A stretch of 64,000 bases of DNA from Atriophallophorus winterbourni (GCA_013407085.1 JACCGJ010000551.1:1-64000), one strand, 5' to 3'; counted from the first letter of the stretch, positions 1 through 12,345 are shown. Numbers and translations: made by a program. The notes: generated by a model from the sequence alone, not told the origin.

Positions 1-3000
1 ACATTACTTTGGTCATCCACAAGCGCCTTGAGTGCTTTGACCAAGAATCACTTCGTGATTCTTCGTCTGAACATCGTGGTTCGTTGTACAACCCTATATA
101 ACAGTTGGCATACAAGTATAATCTTGTTTACCTTTAATCCACTGTTTCAAGGCTCACTGAACCTGATCTTACTGTCTCCCCCTGACGACGGCAAACAGCC
201 AGAAACCGGTAGTGGTGTGTAAGGGATGGGGATGTGAGCAACACATACTTTGGCATCCAGAACGCGCCTTGAGTGCCTTTGGACCACGAATCAACACTTT
301 TGTGATTCTGTGTCTGAACATCGTGGTTCGTTGTACAAACCCTATATAACATTTGGCATACAAGTATAACTTTTTACCTTTAATCCCTTTTTCAAGGCTC
401 ACTGAACCTGATCTAACTGTCTCCACCTGGCGACGGCAAACAGCCAGAAACCGGTACTGGTGTGTAAGGAATGGGGATGTGAGCAACACATTACTTTGGT
501 CATCCATAAGCGCCTTGAGTGCTTTGACCAAGAATCACTTTGTGATTCTGTGTCTGAACATCGTGGTTCGTTGTACGAACCCTATATAACAGTTGGCATA
601 CAAGTATAATCTTGTTTACCTTTAATCCACTGTTTCAAAGGCTCACTGAACCTGATCTTACTGTCTCCACAGGACGACGGCAAACAGCCAGTAACCGGTA
701 GTGGTGTGTAAGGGATGGGGATGTAAGCAACACATTACTTTGGTCATCCACAAGCGCCTTGAGTGCTTTGACCAAGAATCACTTTGTGATTCTGTGTCTG
801 AAAAATCGTGGTTCGTTGTACGAAACCCTATATAACAGTTGGCATACAAGTATAATCTTGTTTACCTTTAATCCACTGTTTCAAGGCTCACTGAACCTGA
901 TCTTACTGTCTCCACCTGACGACGGCAAACAGCCAGAAACCGGTAGTGGTGTGTAAGGGATGGGGATGTGAGCCACACATTACTTTGGTCATCCACAAGC
1001 GCCTTGAGGGCTTTTGACCAAGAATCACTTTGTATTCTGTGTTCTGACATCGTGGTTCGTTGTACGAACCCTATATAACAGTGGTCATACAAGTATAAAT
1101 CTTGTTTACCTTTAATCCACTGTTTCAAGGCTCACTGAACCTGATCTTACTGTCTCCACCTGACGATGGCAAACAGCCTGAAACCGGTAGTGGTGTGTAA
1201 GGATGGGGATGTGAGCAACACATCTCTTTGGTCATCCACAAGCGCCTTGAGTGCTTTGACCGAGAATCACTTTGTGATTATGTGTCTGAACATCGTGGTC
1301 CGTTGTACGAACCCTATATAACAGTTGGCATACAAGTATAACCTTGTTTACCTTTAATCCACTGTTTCAAGGCTCACTACCTGATCTTACTGTCCTCCAC
1401 CTGACGACGGCAAAAACACCAGAAACCGGTAGTGGGTGTTGTATGATGGGAATGTGAGCAACACATTACTTTGGTCCTCCACCGCGCCTTGAGGTCTTGT
1501 GACCAATAATCACTTTTGTGATTCTGTTCTGAATCGTGGTTCGTTGACGAACCCTATATACAGTTGGCATACAAGCATAACCTTGTTAAACTTTAATCCA
1601 CTGTTTCAAGGCTCAATGAACCTGATCTTACTGTCTCCACCTGACGACGACAAACAGCCAGACCGGTAGTGGTGTGTTAGGGATGAGATGTGAGAAACAC
1701 ATTGCTTTTGTCATCCATAAGCGCCTCGAGAGCTTGACCAAGAATCACTTTGTGATTCTGTGTCTGAACATAGTGGTTCGTTGTACGAACCCTATATACA
1801 GTTGGCATACAAGCATAACCTTGTTAACCTTTAATCCACTGTTTCAAGGCTCATTGTACCTGATCATACTGTCTCCACCTGACGACGGCAAACAGCCAGA
1901 AACCGGTAGTGGTGTGTAAGGGATGGGGATGTGAGCAACACATTACTTTGGTCATCCCATAAGCGCCTTGAGTGCTTTGACCAAGAATCACTTTGTGATT
2001 CTGTGTCTGAACATCGTGGTTGGTTGTACGAACCCTATATAACAGTTGGCATACAAGTATAACCTTGTTTACCTATAATCCACTGTTTCAAGGCTCACTG
2101 AACATGATATTACTGTCTCCACCTGACGATGGCAAACAGCCTGAAACCGGTAGTGGTGTGAAAGGGATGGGGATGTGAGCAACACATTACTTGGTCATCC
2201 ATAAGCGCCTCGAGTGCTTGACCAAGAATCAACTTGTGATTCCGTGTCTGAACATCGTGGTTCGTTGTACGGGAAACCCTATATAAAGTTGGAAACAAGT
2301 ATAAACCTTGTTTACCTTTAATCCACTGTTTCAAGGCTCACTGAACCTGATCTTACTGTCTCCACCTGACGACGGCAAACAGCCAGAAACCGGTAGTGGT
2401 GGGTAAGGGATGGGAATGTGAGCAACACATTACTTTGGTCATCCACAAGCGCCTTGAGTGCTTTGACCAAGAATCACTTTGTGATTCTGTGTCTGAACAT
2501 CGTGGTTCGTTGTACGACCCCTATATAACAGTTGGCATACAAGTATAATCTTGTTTACCTTTAATCCACTGTTTCAAGGCTCACTGAACCTGATATTACT
2601 GTCTCCACCTGACGACGGCAAACAGCCAGAAACCGGTAGTGGTGTGTAAGGGATGGGGATGTGAGCAACACATTACTTTGGTCATCCACAAGCGCCTTGA
2701 GTGCTTTGACCAAGAAACACTTTGTGATTCTGTGTCTGAACATCGTGGTTCGTTGTACGAACCCTATATAACAGTTGGCATACAAGTATAACCTTGTTTA
2801 CCTTTAATCCACTGTTTCAAGGCTCACTGAACCTGATCTTACTGTCTCCACCTGACGATGGCAAACAGCCTGAAACGGGTAGTGGTGTGTAAGGGATGGG
2901 GATGTGAGCAACACATTACTTTGGTCATCCACAAGCGCCTTGAGTGCTTTGACCAAGAATCACTTTGTGATTCTGTGTCTGAACATCGTGGTTCGTTGTA

Positions 3001-5957
3001 CGAACCCTATATAACAGTTGGCATACCAGTATAACCTTGTTTACCTTTAATCCACTGTTTCAAGGCTCACTGAACCTGATCTTACTGTCTCCACCTGACG
3101 ATGGCAAACAGCCTGAAACCGGTAGTGGTGTGTAAGGGATGGGGATGTGCGCAACACATTACTTTGGTCATCCACAAGCGCCTTGAGTGCTTTGACCAAG
3201 AATCACTTTGTGATTCTGTGTCTGCACATCGTGGTTCGTTGTACGAACCCTATATAACAGTTGGCATACAAGTATAATCTTGTTTACCTTTAATCCACTG
3301 TTTCAAGGCTCACTGAACCTGATCTTACTGTCTCCAACTGACGATGGCAAACAGCCTGAAACCGGTAGTGGTGTGTAAGGGATGGGGATGTGAGCAACAC
3401 ATTACTTTGGTCATCCACAAGCGCCTTGAGTGCTTTGACCAAGAATCACTGTGTGATTCTGTGTCTGAACATCGTGGTTCGTTGTACGAACCCTATATAA
3501 CAGTTGGCATACAAGTATAACCTTGTTTACCTTTAATCCACTGTTTCAAGGCTCATTGAACCTGATCTTAATGTCTACACCGCGATGGCAACAGGCCTGA
3601 AACAGGTTAGGGTTGTTGTGTAAGGGATGGGGTGTGAGCAACACATTACTTTGGTACATACACAAGCGCCTTGGTGCTTTGACAAGAATCAATTTGTGGA
3701 GTCTGTGTCTGAACATCGTGGTTCGTTGTCGAACATATATAACAGTTGGCATACAAGTATAACCTTGTTTACCTTTAATCCACTGTTTCAAGGCTCACTG
3801 AACCTGATCTTACTGTCTCCACCTGACGATGGCAAACAGACTGAAACCGGTAGTGGTGTGTAAGGGATGGGGATGTGAGCAACACTTTACTTTGGTCATC
3901 CATAAGCGCCTCGAGTGCTTGACCAAGAGTCACTTTGTGATTTCGTGTCTGAACATCGTGGTTCGTTGTACGAACCCTATATAACAGTTGGCATACAAGT
4001 ATAACCTTGTTTACCTTCAATCCACTGTTTCAAGGCTCACTGAACCTGATCTTACTGTCTCCACCTGCCGACGGCAAACAGCCAGAAACCGGTAGTGGTT
4101 GTGTAAGGGATGGGGATCGTGAGCAAACACATATACTTTGGTCATCACTAAGCGCCTCGAGTGCTTGACCAAGAATCACTTTGTTATTCCGTGTCTGAAC
4201 ATCGTGGTTCGTTGTACGATCCCTATATAACAGTTGGCCTACAAGTATAACCTTGTTTACCTTTAATCCACTGTTTCAAGGCTCACTGAACCTGATCTTA
4301 CTGTCTCCACCTGACGACGGCAAACAGCCAGAAACCGGTAGTGGTGTGTAAGGGATGGGGATGTGAGCAACACATTACTTTGGTCTTCCACAAGCGCCTT
4401 GAGTGCTTTGACCAAGAATCACTTTGTGATTCTGTGTTTGAACATCGTGGTTCGTTGTACGAACCCTATATAACAGTTGGCATACAAGTATAACCTTGTT
4501 TACCTTTAATCCACTGTTTCAAGGCTCACTGAACCTGATCTTACTGTATCCACCTGACGATGGCAAACAGCCTGAAACCGGTAGTGGTGTGTAAGGGATT
4601 GGGATGTGAGCAACACATTACTTTGGTCATCCACAAGCGCCTTGAGTGCTTTGACCAAGAATCACTTTGTGATTCTGTGTCTGAACATCGTGGTTCGTTG
4701 TACGAACCCAATATAACAGTTGGCATACAAGTATAACCTTGTTTACCTTTAATTCACTGTTTCAAGGCTCACTGAACCTGATCTTACTGTCGCCACCTGA
4801 CGATGGCAAACAGCCTGAAACCGGTAGTGGTGTGTAAGGGATGGGGATGTGAGCAACACATTACTTTGGTCATCCATAAGCGCCCTGAGTGCTTTGACCA
4901 AGAATCACTTTGTGATACTGTGTCTGAACATCGTGGTTCGTTGTACGAACCCTATATAACAGTTGGCATACAAGTATAATCTTGTTTACCTTAAATCCAC
5001 TGTTTCAAGGCTCACTGAACCTAATCTTACTGTCTCCACCTGACGACGGCAAACAGCCAGAAACCGGTAGTGGTGTGTTAGGGATGGGGATGTGAGCAAC
5101 ACATTACTTTGGTCATCCACAAGCGCCTTGACTGCTTTGACCAAGAAGCACTTTATGATTCTGTGTCTAAACATCGTGGTTCGTTGTACGAACACAATAT
5201 AACAATTGGCATACAAGTATAATCTTGTTTACCTTCAATCAACTGTTTCAAAGGCTCACTGAACCTGATCTTACTGTCTCCACCTGACGACGGCAAACAG
5301 CCAGAAACCGGTAGTGGTGTGTAAGGGATGGGGATGTGAGCAACACATTACTTTGGTCATCCACAAGCGCCTTGAGTGCTTTGACCAAGAAGCACTTTGT
5401 GATTCTGTGTCTGAACATCGTGGTTCGTTGTACGAACCCTATATAACAGTTGGCATACAAGTATAATCTTGTTTACCTTTAATCCAATGTTTCAAGGCTC
5501 ACTGACCCTGATCTTACTGTCTCCACCTGACGACGGCAAACAGCCAGAAACCGGTAGTGGTGTGTAAGGGATGGGGATGTGAGCAACACATAACTTTGGT
5601 CATCCACAAGCGCCTTGAGTGCTTTGACCAAGAATCACTTTGTGATTCTGTGTCTGAACATCGTGGTTCGTTGTACAAACCCTATATAACAGTTGGCATA
5701 CAAGTATATTCTTGTTTACCTTTAATTCACTGTTTCAAGGCTCACTGAACCTGATCTTACTGTCCCACCTGACGACGGCAAACAGCCAGAAACCGGTAGT
5801 GGTGTGTAAGGGATGGGGATGTGAGCAACACATTACTTTGGTCATCCGCAAGCGCCTTGAGTGCTTTGACCAAGAATCACTTTGTGATTCTGTGTCTGAA
5901 CATCGTGGTTCGTTGTACGAACCCTATATAACAGCTGGCATACAAGTATAATCTTGT
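1..5957 (+). repeat. Hammerhead-ribozyme satellite, ~244-bp unit, ~24 copies
   Basis: A head-to-tail array begins before the window and stops abruptly at about 5957, where the run CAAGTATAATCTTGT passes into unrelated sequence. The unit is about 243-246 bp and copies are mostly over 90% alike, with scattered indels, worst at about 240-420 and 1400-1660. Each unit holds an HHR core (CTGACGA ... GAAACCGGTA). It also holds an 8-bp hairpin AGAATCAC-TTT-GTGATTCT and a 6-bp hairpin GGTTCG-TTGTA-CGAACC, so a unit-length RNA would be highly structured. All open frames through the array are broken by indels and I consider it non-coding. Related single or diverged units occur at 23.3, 41-42, 44.9 and 46.1 kb. 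The array itself is certain. The ribozyme reading rests on motif and pairing seen by eye. Confidence 0.95.
902..957 (+). ncRNA. Hammerhead ribozyme, type I (representative satellite copy)
   Basis: Read 5' to 3': stem I strand CUUAC (902-906), internal loop UGUCU, CCAC (912-915), core CUGACGA (916-922). Then stem-loop II GGC-AAACA-GCC (924-934), GAA (936-938), self-complementary ACCGGU (939-944) and A945. Then GUGG (946-949), loop UGU, and GUAAG (953-957). GUGG pairs with CCAC and GUAAG with CUUAC, giving a two-part stem I with an internal loop, as in natural type I hammerheads. Predicted cleavage is after A945. Weak points: the 10.1/11.1 pair next to the core is C-A, and stem III (ACC/GGU) has no loop, so it would have to form between two RNAs or two tandem units. 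The same layout recurs in most units, for example at 2368, 2611, 4310 and 5286. Confidence 0.75.
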
Positions 5958-5975
5958 ACATTCTTATTGTTTTAA

Positions 5976-6230
5976 ATGATGAACTTTTTCACTTTGATGA
6001 CCTCTCACCATGATGGTGAAGAGAATATCCTTCATTATATTCCAGTGTCTTCGAATTCCAAACAATCACTGAAACAGGCTCGAAATCTATCCGCCCGAGA
6101 TTTGTTCCATTTGCGATTCACTCTCCTGCAGATTACGAAAATCCGGCTGGTGAACACATTTTGGTTCGATTCGTCTACAATTCTTCGAGAGTATTGGAGC
6201 ACACAGTGTACCCTACTCTCATGCTATTAA
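5976..6230 (+). repeat. Dispersed repeat, possible non-LTR ORF1 start
   Basis: The short open frame beginning near 5997 reads MTSHHDGEEN. A near match, MITSHHDGEEN, occurs on the minus strand at about 10222 and is followed by similar but decayed sequence. The two copies are in opposite orientation. This is probably the 5' part of a retrotransposon frame; the product is not recognised. It lies directly after the satellite edge. Confidence 0.4.
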
Positions 6231-6579
6231 CCACACCCTCTCTTATCTCTCAGAATTTCTTAGATTTTCTTAAGCTGATCGATTTATATTATTTTTTTCA
6301 TCTTCTCAACCAATCTTTACGTAAACAAAAACATGAATTGATGCATATATAATTTATTTGTCAATCTTTTATGACAATTTATTACAATTCACTCCACGTT
6401 TTCCATAATTACCTTCCATTTCTGTTCTCCATGTTTTCCCATCCTTGCAATCCGTAAATCCTGACAAAATTTAAATGAAACCTTATTGTTATTAGACATT
6501 AGAATTTTTCTCACTTACTGTATATTCGTTCCCATTATTGAACGGAAAAAAATGTTCAAAAATCCCGCTCACTTCGGTC
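6231..6579. other. AT-rich spacer
   Basis: I see no coding, RNA or repeat signal here beyond AT-rich sequence. Confidence 0.5.
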
Positions 6580-6684
6580 GTTTTCACCGTTATATTTTCT
6601 TTTGCTGTTCCAATTTTGATAAACTGATCATGTATAACATGCCTTGGATGTCCAAAAATATGTATTATTATTATTATTATTAAA
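6580..6684 (+). mobile_element. Non-LTR element 3' end with (TTA)n tail
   Basis: The sequence GATCATGTATAACATGCC-TTGGATGTCC followed by (TTA)n matches the 3' ends at 7095-7170 (-), 9555-9615 (-) and 14650-14715 (+). These define one family with a shared terminal motif and a short simple-repeat tail, as usual for CR1/L2-like elements. This is a 3' terminal scrap only. Confidence 0.6.
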
Positions 6685-7094
6685 AATGGCGAGGAGCTCG
6701 CATCCATAAGTGCTATATCTAGTCTGGATTGTTGGCAACATTTGTGAGAAAAAGGACATTGGTTGACTCCTTCCGCTTACTCATTCTTGTAGCACAGCTC
6801 CAATCGCAGCTTGTTACGCGTTTGGTTTCAGAAATAAATGGAGTTATCGTCCGTTTTTAAGGAATTTGCAGTGAAAGATTTACTCAACAGTTCTTTACCC
6901 TCAACAAATGCAGCTTCTGCGGCGGTTGTGTTGGACAACTTTCCATGATTACTTTTTAGCGTAGATCGGTTTTAGAGAGCAGTTAAACTATCTTAGCCAC
7001 GTTTGGAATGAATCATACATAATAGTTAACGATACCAAGGAAACAGCGTAAGCTTTTGGTTGATTGTGGTATTATATATTACGCAGCGGGCTTA

Positions 7095-7935
7095 TTAAAT
7101 AAATAAATGAATAAATAAATAAATTTTATTCTTGGGAATCCAAGGCATGTTAAACATGATCAATAATTTCCAAAAGCTTCGTACAATCAGATTATAGTAT
7201 GTACATTTGCAAAAACAATTTGTTCAAGGTCATTTGTTTCAGCGGTATTTAACGTCCTATAAATATAAAGGTACCGGTATTTGAAGTTGTTTTCAGGTAA
7301 TCGGTACGTGATCTGATATAGTACGAAAACACAGCTATTGCAAGGAGAGGTCTAGAATGTTTTCGGCAACACTGATGATCAATGGATAAGGTCCATCAAA
7401 GATGCACGAAGAATCTCTATTGTTGATGTTCCAAACGTTTTCATTTTGATTGCTGTAAATAGATTGATCTTTCCTGACCATGAGCCGTTTTCTTGTCCGC
7501 TAGGCGAAGGTGGTTTATTCCACTAGTTTGAGGTCCGGGGGCCAGTTTCATTTTGGTGCGGATTGAGAATTTTGCTGTGGAGAAAAAACTCAGAAGCGAG
7601 AGGATGTTGTTTTAAAAGTTATGAACGTTTATTTATTATCAATAACCAGGAATGCCATTATTATATAAATCATCAGGTAGAACATTTAAATTGAGAAGAT
7701 TGCGAATTTTTTCAATGGTAAGAAAGGAAGCTAGATGTGATTTGAATTCATTTAAAGGGGAACTGAGTCTTATATATTTTGGAAGAAGATTCCACAGTTT
7801 AGCATATTTAGTCAAGAAGAAACTGTTCCTCATTTTAGTTCGAAACCGTGGTAACTTAATAGTTTTTTCACTGTTTCTCAAGCTATATTTAAAATCATGC
7901 CGTATATGAATATTCGAACGTATTTCCATATTCTA
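7095..7935 (-). mobile_element. 5'-truncated CR1-like non-LTR element, RT C-terminus
   Basis: The minus strand from 7929 to 7639 encodes a 96-residue RT C-terminal piece (core words KYAKLWNLLPKYIR and YNNGIPGY). It matches the end of the RT at 10549 (RYAQLWNSLPLHFR, YSHGIPGF). Downstream on the minus strand comes the family 3' end at 7095-7170: AACATGCCTTGGATTCCC, then a (AAAT)n tail. The 5' side is cut off at about 7935, where it abuts a Gypsy fragment. No catalytic residues remain, so it is a dead 5'-truncated insertion. Confidence 0.8.
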
Positions 7936-7939
7936 TTAA

Positions 7940-9000
7940 TGTCATTCTTATGGCCAAGAAAATCAATAGTCAACTTGCCGAAACGCTTCTCTCGGTATTG
8001 ATAGTAACACCGTAAGAGGCAAGGCGTTCAAATATTTCACGAAGCTGTCGCACACGTTCTTCCTGTGATAAACTGGCTACTAATGCGTCATCGATATACA
8101 CGAAGACGAAATCAAGACCACGGCAAAACTGATGAATGAACCGTTGAAAAGAATGTGCTGCGTTGTATAAAGCCAAAGGGCATGCGAATGATATCGAAAA
8201 CACCGAATGACGTTATTACAGTCGTCAAGGCTAAGCAAAAAATTGTGAATGTGCGGAATGGAGTTTCGGTTAGTTTTTTGACGCTATTTAACGCACTGTA
8301 ATCTCCGCAAATTGTTCAGTCACCTTTCTTTTTGGCGAACATGTGTAATGGCAATGCTCATGGACTAGTGGACGTTCTAATTATACCCAGTGCAATCATA
8401 TATTCGAATACACATTTTGTTGTGTTCCGCTTTTAGGCGGTAGTCTGCGAGGTTCAATAAGGCGAGGAGGAACTTCATTGACAATGTGATTCTGAACATT
8501 GTTGGTGAATCTCTTAGTATATGTCGATAGGCGTGTTTATGTGGAAAGTTCCCGCATGATATCGCTATATATGGCATTATTGAGGACAAAAATGCGAACA
8601 GATGTTTTCTGACACGTAGAATGAAGTAATATTTTCAGGTAGTCCACGATTTGATGATCGAATATAAGAACGTACTTCGTAAGGAACTCGATACCGATTA
8701 TAGTCTTTTGAACATCGGTTATCAGAAAGATGGAGGAAGATGCACGTCTAAGTTCGAGATCATGTTTCTGGAGTTTCTCACCATAGGTCAAGAGTATCAA
8801 ATCATTAGCCGCCCGCAGTGTGGTGTCTGATGGACGCAGTTCACGTTTCTCGCAAATGTACGGTATAATGCTTACCTCAGCACCAGTCTCTATGAGAAAG
8901 TCGAGTTCATTAGACGCATGGTAGACGTACGGGACTCTACTGCTTGATTCCCAGGACCAGCCGTTGCCATTACTGACTATGTACCTGGGTATTTCGACGC
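7940..9000 (-). mobile_element. Gypsy-like LTR retrotransposon pol fragment (protease and RT)
   Basis: On the minus strand, about 8990-8640 reads as an aspartic protease. FLIETGAEVS stands where the usual D-T/S-G-A would be (E replaces D), and IIGIEFL is the second conserved block. About 8200-7965 encodes RT with the words LYNAAHSFQRFI and FVFVYIDDALVAS, containing the YIDD catalytic box, followed by ERLASYGVTIN. The middle (8240-8640) has lost its frame. No RNase H, integrase or LTR was recognised. It is a decayed fragment joined to a CR1-like scrap at about 7935. Confidence 0.8.
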
Positions 9001-9199
9001 AATGGTTATGCGAGCATTGGGTTGTTTACAATCGACAGAAAATTTATCTCGATTACTTAAAAAACTAGATTACTTTAAAATAGTTAAAAAGATATTTTAA
9101 ACCACTTATTTACGAATTTCTTCTCGAGAGCTCAACACGGCTTCTTGAATTGAAGATCTTGCATTACAAGCCACCTTGATTACTTCGACGATCTTACTT

Positions 9200-9537
9200 C
9201 TACCATTGATGAAGGTTTGGCAGTCGTAGTTGTCGTCTTAGACATAACAACAGCCTTTGATAATGTTTATCTTAAATTAATAATATTAGAACTTAAATCA
9301 TATGGCATAGAAGAATATCTTCTTTTCCTTTTAACTTCTATTCTTACTGATTGCACTTACTCCATTAAAGTCAATGGTCACAGATATCGAGACCTGTCTA
9401 TTCCCAGCGGGTTAATTCAGGGTAGCGCAATAGGCCACTTACTGCTTAGTTTATATGTAAACGACATACACGATGTCATTTTACATAGTAATCTATACTT
9501 TTTCGCTGATGACATGAAATTTTCATCACATTCTTAG
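9200..9537 (+). mobile_element. Non-LTR RT palm fragment
   Basis: An open frame encodes RT palm motifs in order: motif A VVLDITTAFDNV, motif B PSGLIQGSAIGHLLLSLYVND and motif C YFFADDMKFS. It resembles the RT of the 10.5-12.3 kb minus-strand copy (FLDISKAFDRV, IFADDIK). It ends in a stop at 9537 just before a (TAA)n run. Both flanks are missing, so it is a fragment. Confidence 0.8.
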
Positions 9538-9551
9538 CTAATCAAGCACTT

Positions 9552-9620
9552 TATAATAATAATAATAATAAAAATACTATATTCTTGGTAAACGAAGGCA
9601 TGCAAAACATGATCAGGTTA
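9552..9620 (-). mobile_element. Non-LTR 3' end with (TTA)n tail
   Basis: On the minus strand, GATCATGTTTTGCATGCC is followed by TTCG-TTTACC-AAGAATA and (TTA)n. It belongs to the same terminal family as 6580-6684. Confidence 0.6.
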
Positions 9621-10039
9621 TCAATGTGTACAAAATAAATAAATTGTAAAATGACCTTTTCAAGCGGAATTTTTAAACATTTTTCCGTTTAATAAAGGAT
9701 GGTAAATTTACAAGGGTAAGAAAGTTATTTTTTTTCGCGCAATGTCACACAGTAATAAAGTTTCATTTAGATTGCATCGAAATAATCAAACGAAGAGGAT
9801 GCAATTAATTCTGGAGCAGAGATTGAAAAAAAGAAAATAACATAAAAAGTTATGAAGGAAATGGTGCGTTTGAAGATATAAATGTCACAGTAAAAATAAA
9901 TTTTCGAAATAAAGAAAGTTCCTTCATATATATATATATAAATTGACTTCTTCGGAATGTTGGTGGGTGTGATTGAAGAAAAGCACATAAAAATCCGAAG
10001 TTAAATTGAAAAAATTAGAAAATGGAGGGGATAGGGGGA
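9621..10039. other. AT-rich spacer
   Basis: AT-rich sequence with a short (TA)n run near 9926. No gene is recognised. Confidence 0.4.
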
Positions 10040-10225
10040 GATTGTGGTTTAAAATTGCATGAGGTTTGGGCCGGTTGTATGATCCAGGAAAGTCGAAGAA
10101 TTGTCTAATAAGGGAAACCATAAGCGGGAGAAGCAAGGACCAGTATCGGAGTTGGTTTCGGAGTCGGAGGTACTGGAAGACAATTTAAAGTATTCTCTTC
10201 ACCATCATGGTGAGAGGTTATCATT
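10040..10225 (-). repeat. Inverted partner of the 5976 repeat
   Basis: The minus strand from 10222 starts MITSHHDGEENTL and then loses similarity. It is homologous to 5997 onward on the plus strand. It lies 3' of the RT frame at 10549 on the same strand, so it may belong to another copy and not to that element's own first frame. Confidence 0.4.
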
Positions 10226-10548
10226 GTAAAATAGTACATTTATTACAAACGATAAAAAAGATCACAAGAAACAATTTTTTGGCATTTTTAGCGTTTTTTT
10301 TTTCTATTTTTTGTTTTTATAATAAATACGTTATGGCAAAGCATGTTTTTATGCATAAATGGGTTTAATGTAAGCAGATTACGGTTTAGGATATGGTCAT
10401 ATGGTGAAAATGATCATAAAACGAAGGGTTACGATGAAGGTTTGTAACAACATATCTAAGGTCCGGCAACCTGACACTTGAATGACCAGTTATCCAGAGA
10501 ATACTATAAGACCTAATGATATACTAATATGTGGAGAAAGATGTGGAA

Positions 10549-12345
10549 TTAGAACCCCGGGATCCCATGAGAGTATAGAATATCTATAGAAGAGTTTATC
10601 TTAAGGATTTGGGATAGTGAGTGAACAGTAAGGGTTTCTACAAGAGTTTTAAATTTCCCTGTAGATGTGCACATACGGAAATGAAGAGGGAGGGAATTCC
10701 AAAGTTGCGCATATCTAACTAAGAAGAAGTTACGTCTAACTTTAGTGCGAGACATAGGGGTATTTAACAGCCTTGTTCGATTGCGCAGAACATATCGGAT
10801 ATAATCGTGAAAGCGCATGTCAGACTGGAGCTTAATTCGTTGCTGGGTAATGATTCGAAAGAAAAGAAGCAGATTCAGACGAATTCTGCGTAGCCATAGT
10901 GGTTCGACATTCAGCAAATTACACCTTTCAAGATAAGGCAAGGGGTTTGAATAGCCCAAAGTTATTTTGCTGAAAGTACGTTGAAGTCTCTCTAAGAGAA
11001 AACACTCACGCCTACCCATGTGAGAATAGATAATATTACAATAATCGAGAATTGGTAGGACCTTCATCTTATATAGTGCTATTTTACTCTCGCGTAAGAG
11101 GAATTTATGGTTAATTAAGCTAAAGTTTTGTCTTGCTCTCGCAATGAGGTGTCTGGCTTGTTCATTAAAATTGAGAGAAGAGGAGTATCTAAATCCAAGG
11201 TCCTTAATTTCTGCAGAAGGTGTGATGGTTGAGCCATTTATCGTGAGTGTGCTAGAAGGGATTGAACAACGTAATCCAATATATTGTGTCTTAGAAGCAG
11301 AAAATTCTAATCCCCATTGTGAGCCCCAGTTAGATAGAGAGGCAAGATCACGGTTAAGGGATATCAGGGCCTGTGACACTTCACCAGGAGGAGATGTTAA
11401 GACTACTTTTATGTCATCCGCGAAGATGAATAGCTTAGAGTGATCTACAACATTTTGTAGATCATTAACATAGATAAGAAAAAGAAGTAGACCTAGAACG
11501 CTGCCTTGAATTACGCCACTTGGAATTGGCTGATTAGTTGAGGTAACTCCATTAACGTGAACCGAAAAGGTGCGATCAGATAGAAAAGAACGGAACCAGC
11601 TCAATAAAGGCCCATGGATACCTAAACATGATAACTTCAAAAGGAGTAGCGTATGAGGAACCCGATCGAAAGCTTTGCTTATGTCCAAGAATACAACAAT
11701 CACTGCTAGTCCTTGTTCAAGGGAAGCCGTTATGAGATCTAATTATTCTAACTGGCAGGTTACACAAGACTTTTGGCTAAGGAATCCATGTTGGACTGGA
11801 GAGAACGCATCTGGACCAAGGTAGCCCAACAAAGAATTTTTGACTAACCTTTCAAATAACCTAGACAGAATAGGAGTATGATTAATAGGGCGATATTTCG
11901 TAACGAGGTTCGAATTACCAGATTTTAAACGTGGGATAATAACAGAGTGTTTCCAATGAGTTGGAAAAATTCCACATTTGAGAGAAATATTGAAAAGGTT
12001 AAATAAAGGTAAAGGAAAGTCTTCATTATCGTTTTGTAAGATGGCTGAAATAAAACCTACATCATCAGGCTTATAAGATATTTTACTTAAACGAGAAATG
12101 TCTTTTACTTCTTGTACAGAAAAAGTAAAGGAATCAATAGTATTTAAGGGAGTGCTATTGTTTGTTGGTGGATGGTAAGGGTTGTTATTGAACGAGCTGC
12201 TGAAGAATAAAGAGAAAGCCTGACTTATTGTGACCGCATCAGAAGTGACTATTTCTTCATCATCTTCGTGGTATATTATGGAGGGAATATCATGTGTTGA
12301 CCGGATGCACCTGGTCTTCGAAAGGTAATTTAATGATTTCGTCAT
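10549..12345 (-). pseudogene. CR1/Jockey-like non-LTR reverse transcriptase, one in-frame stop
   Basis: The minus strand carries about 598 codons in one frame, broken by a single TAA at 11743-11745. The N-terminal part (12345-11746) ends with KYRPI and GFLSQKSCVTCQLE. After the stop, the palm continues: VVFLDISKAFDRVPH (motif A), GVIQGSVLGLLLFLIYVND (motif B) and KLFIFADDIKVV (motif C, FADD). The thumb and C-terminus follow, ending YSHGIPGF. No endonuclease was found upstream. An internal stop with otherwise intact frame suggests a relatively recent copy; the stop could also be a sequencing error. The family is common in flukes and the product would be an RT for target-primed insertion. Confidence 0.88.

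Noticed and set aside
1..5957. Many short open frames (60-120 codons) with repeated peptide words on both strands of the satellite
   Set aside because: They recur because the DNA is tandem; frames change between units through indels and no family is recognised.
1..5957. CRISPR array
   Set aside because: Units are ~244 bp with no short repeat/unique spacer alternation, and the context is eukaryotic.
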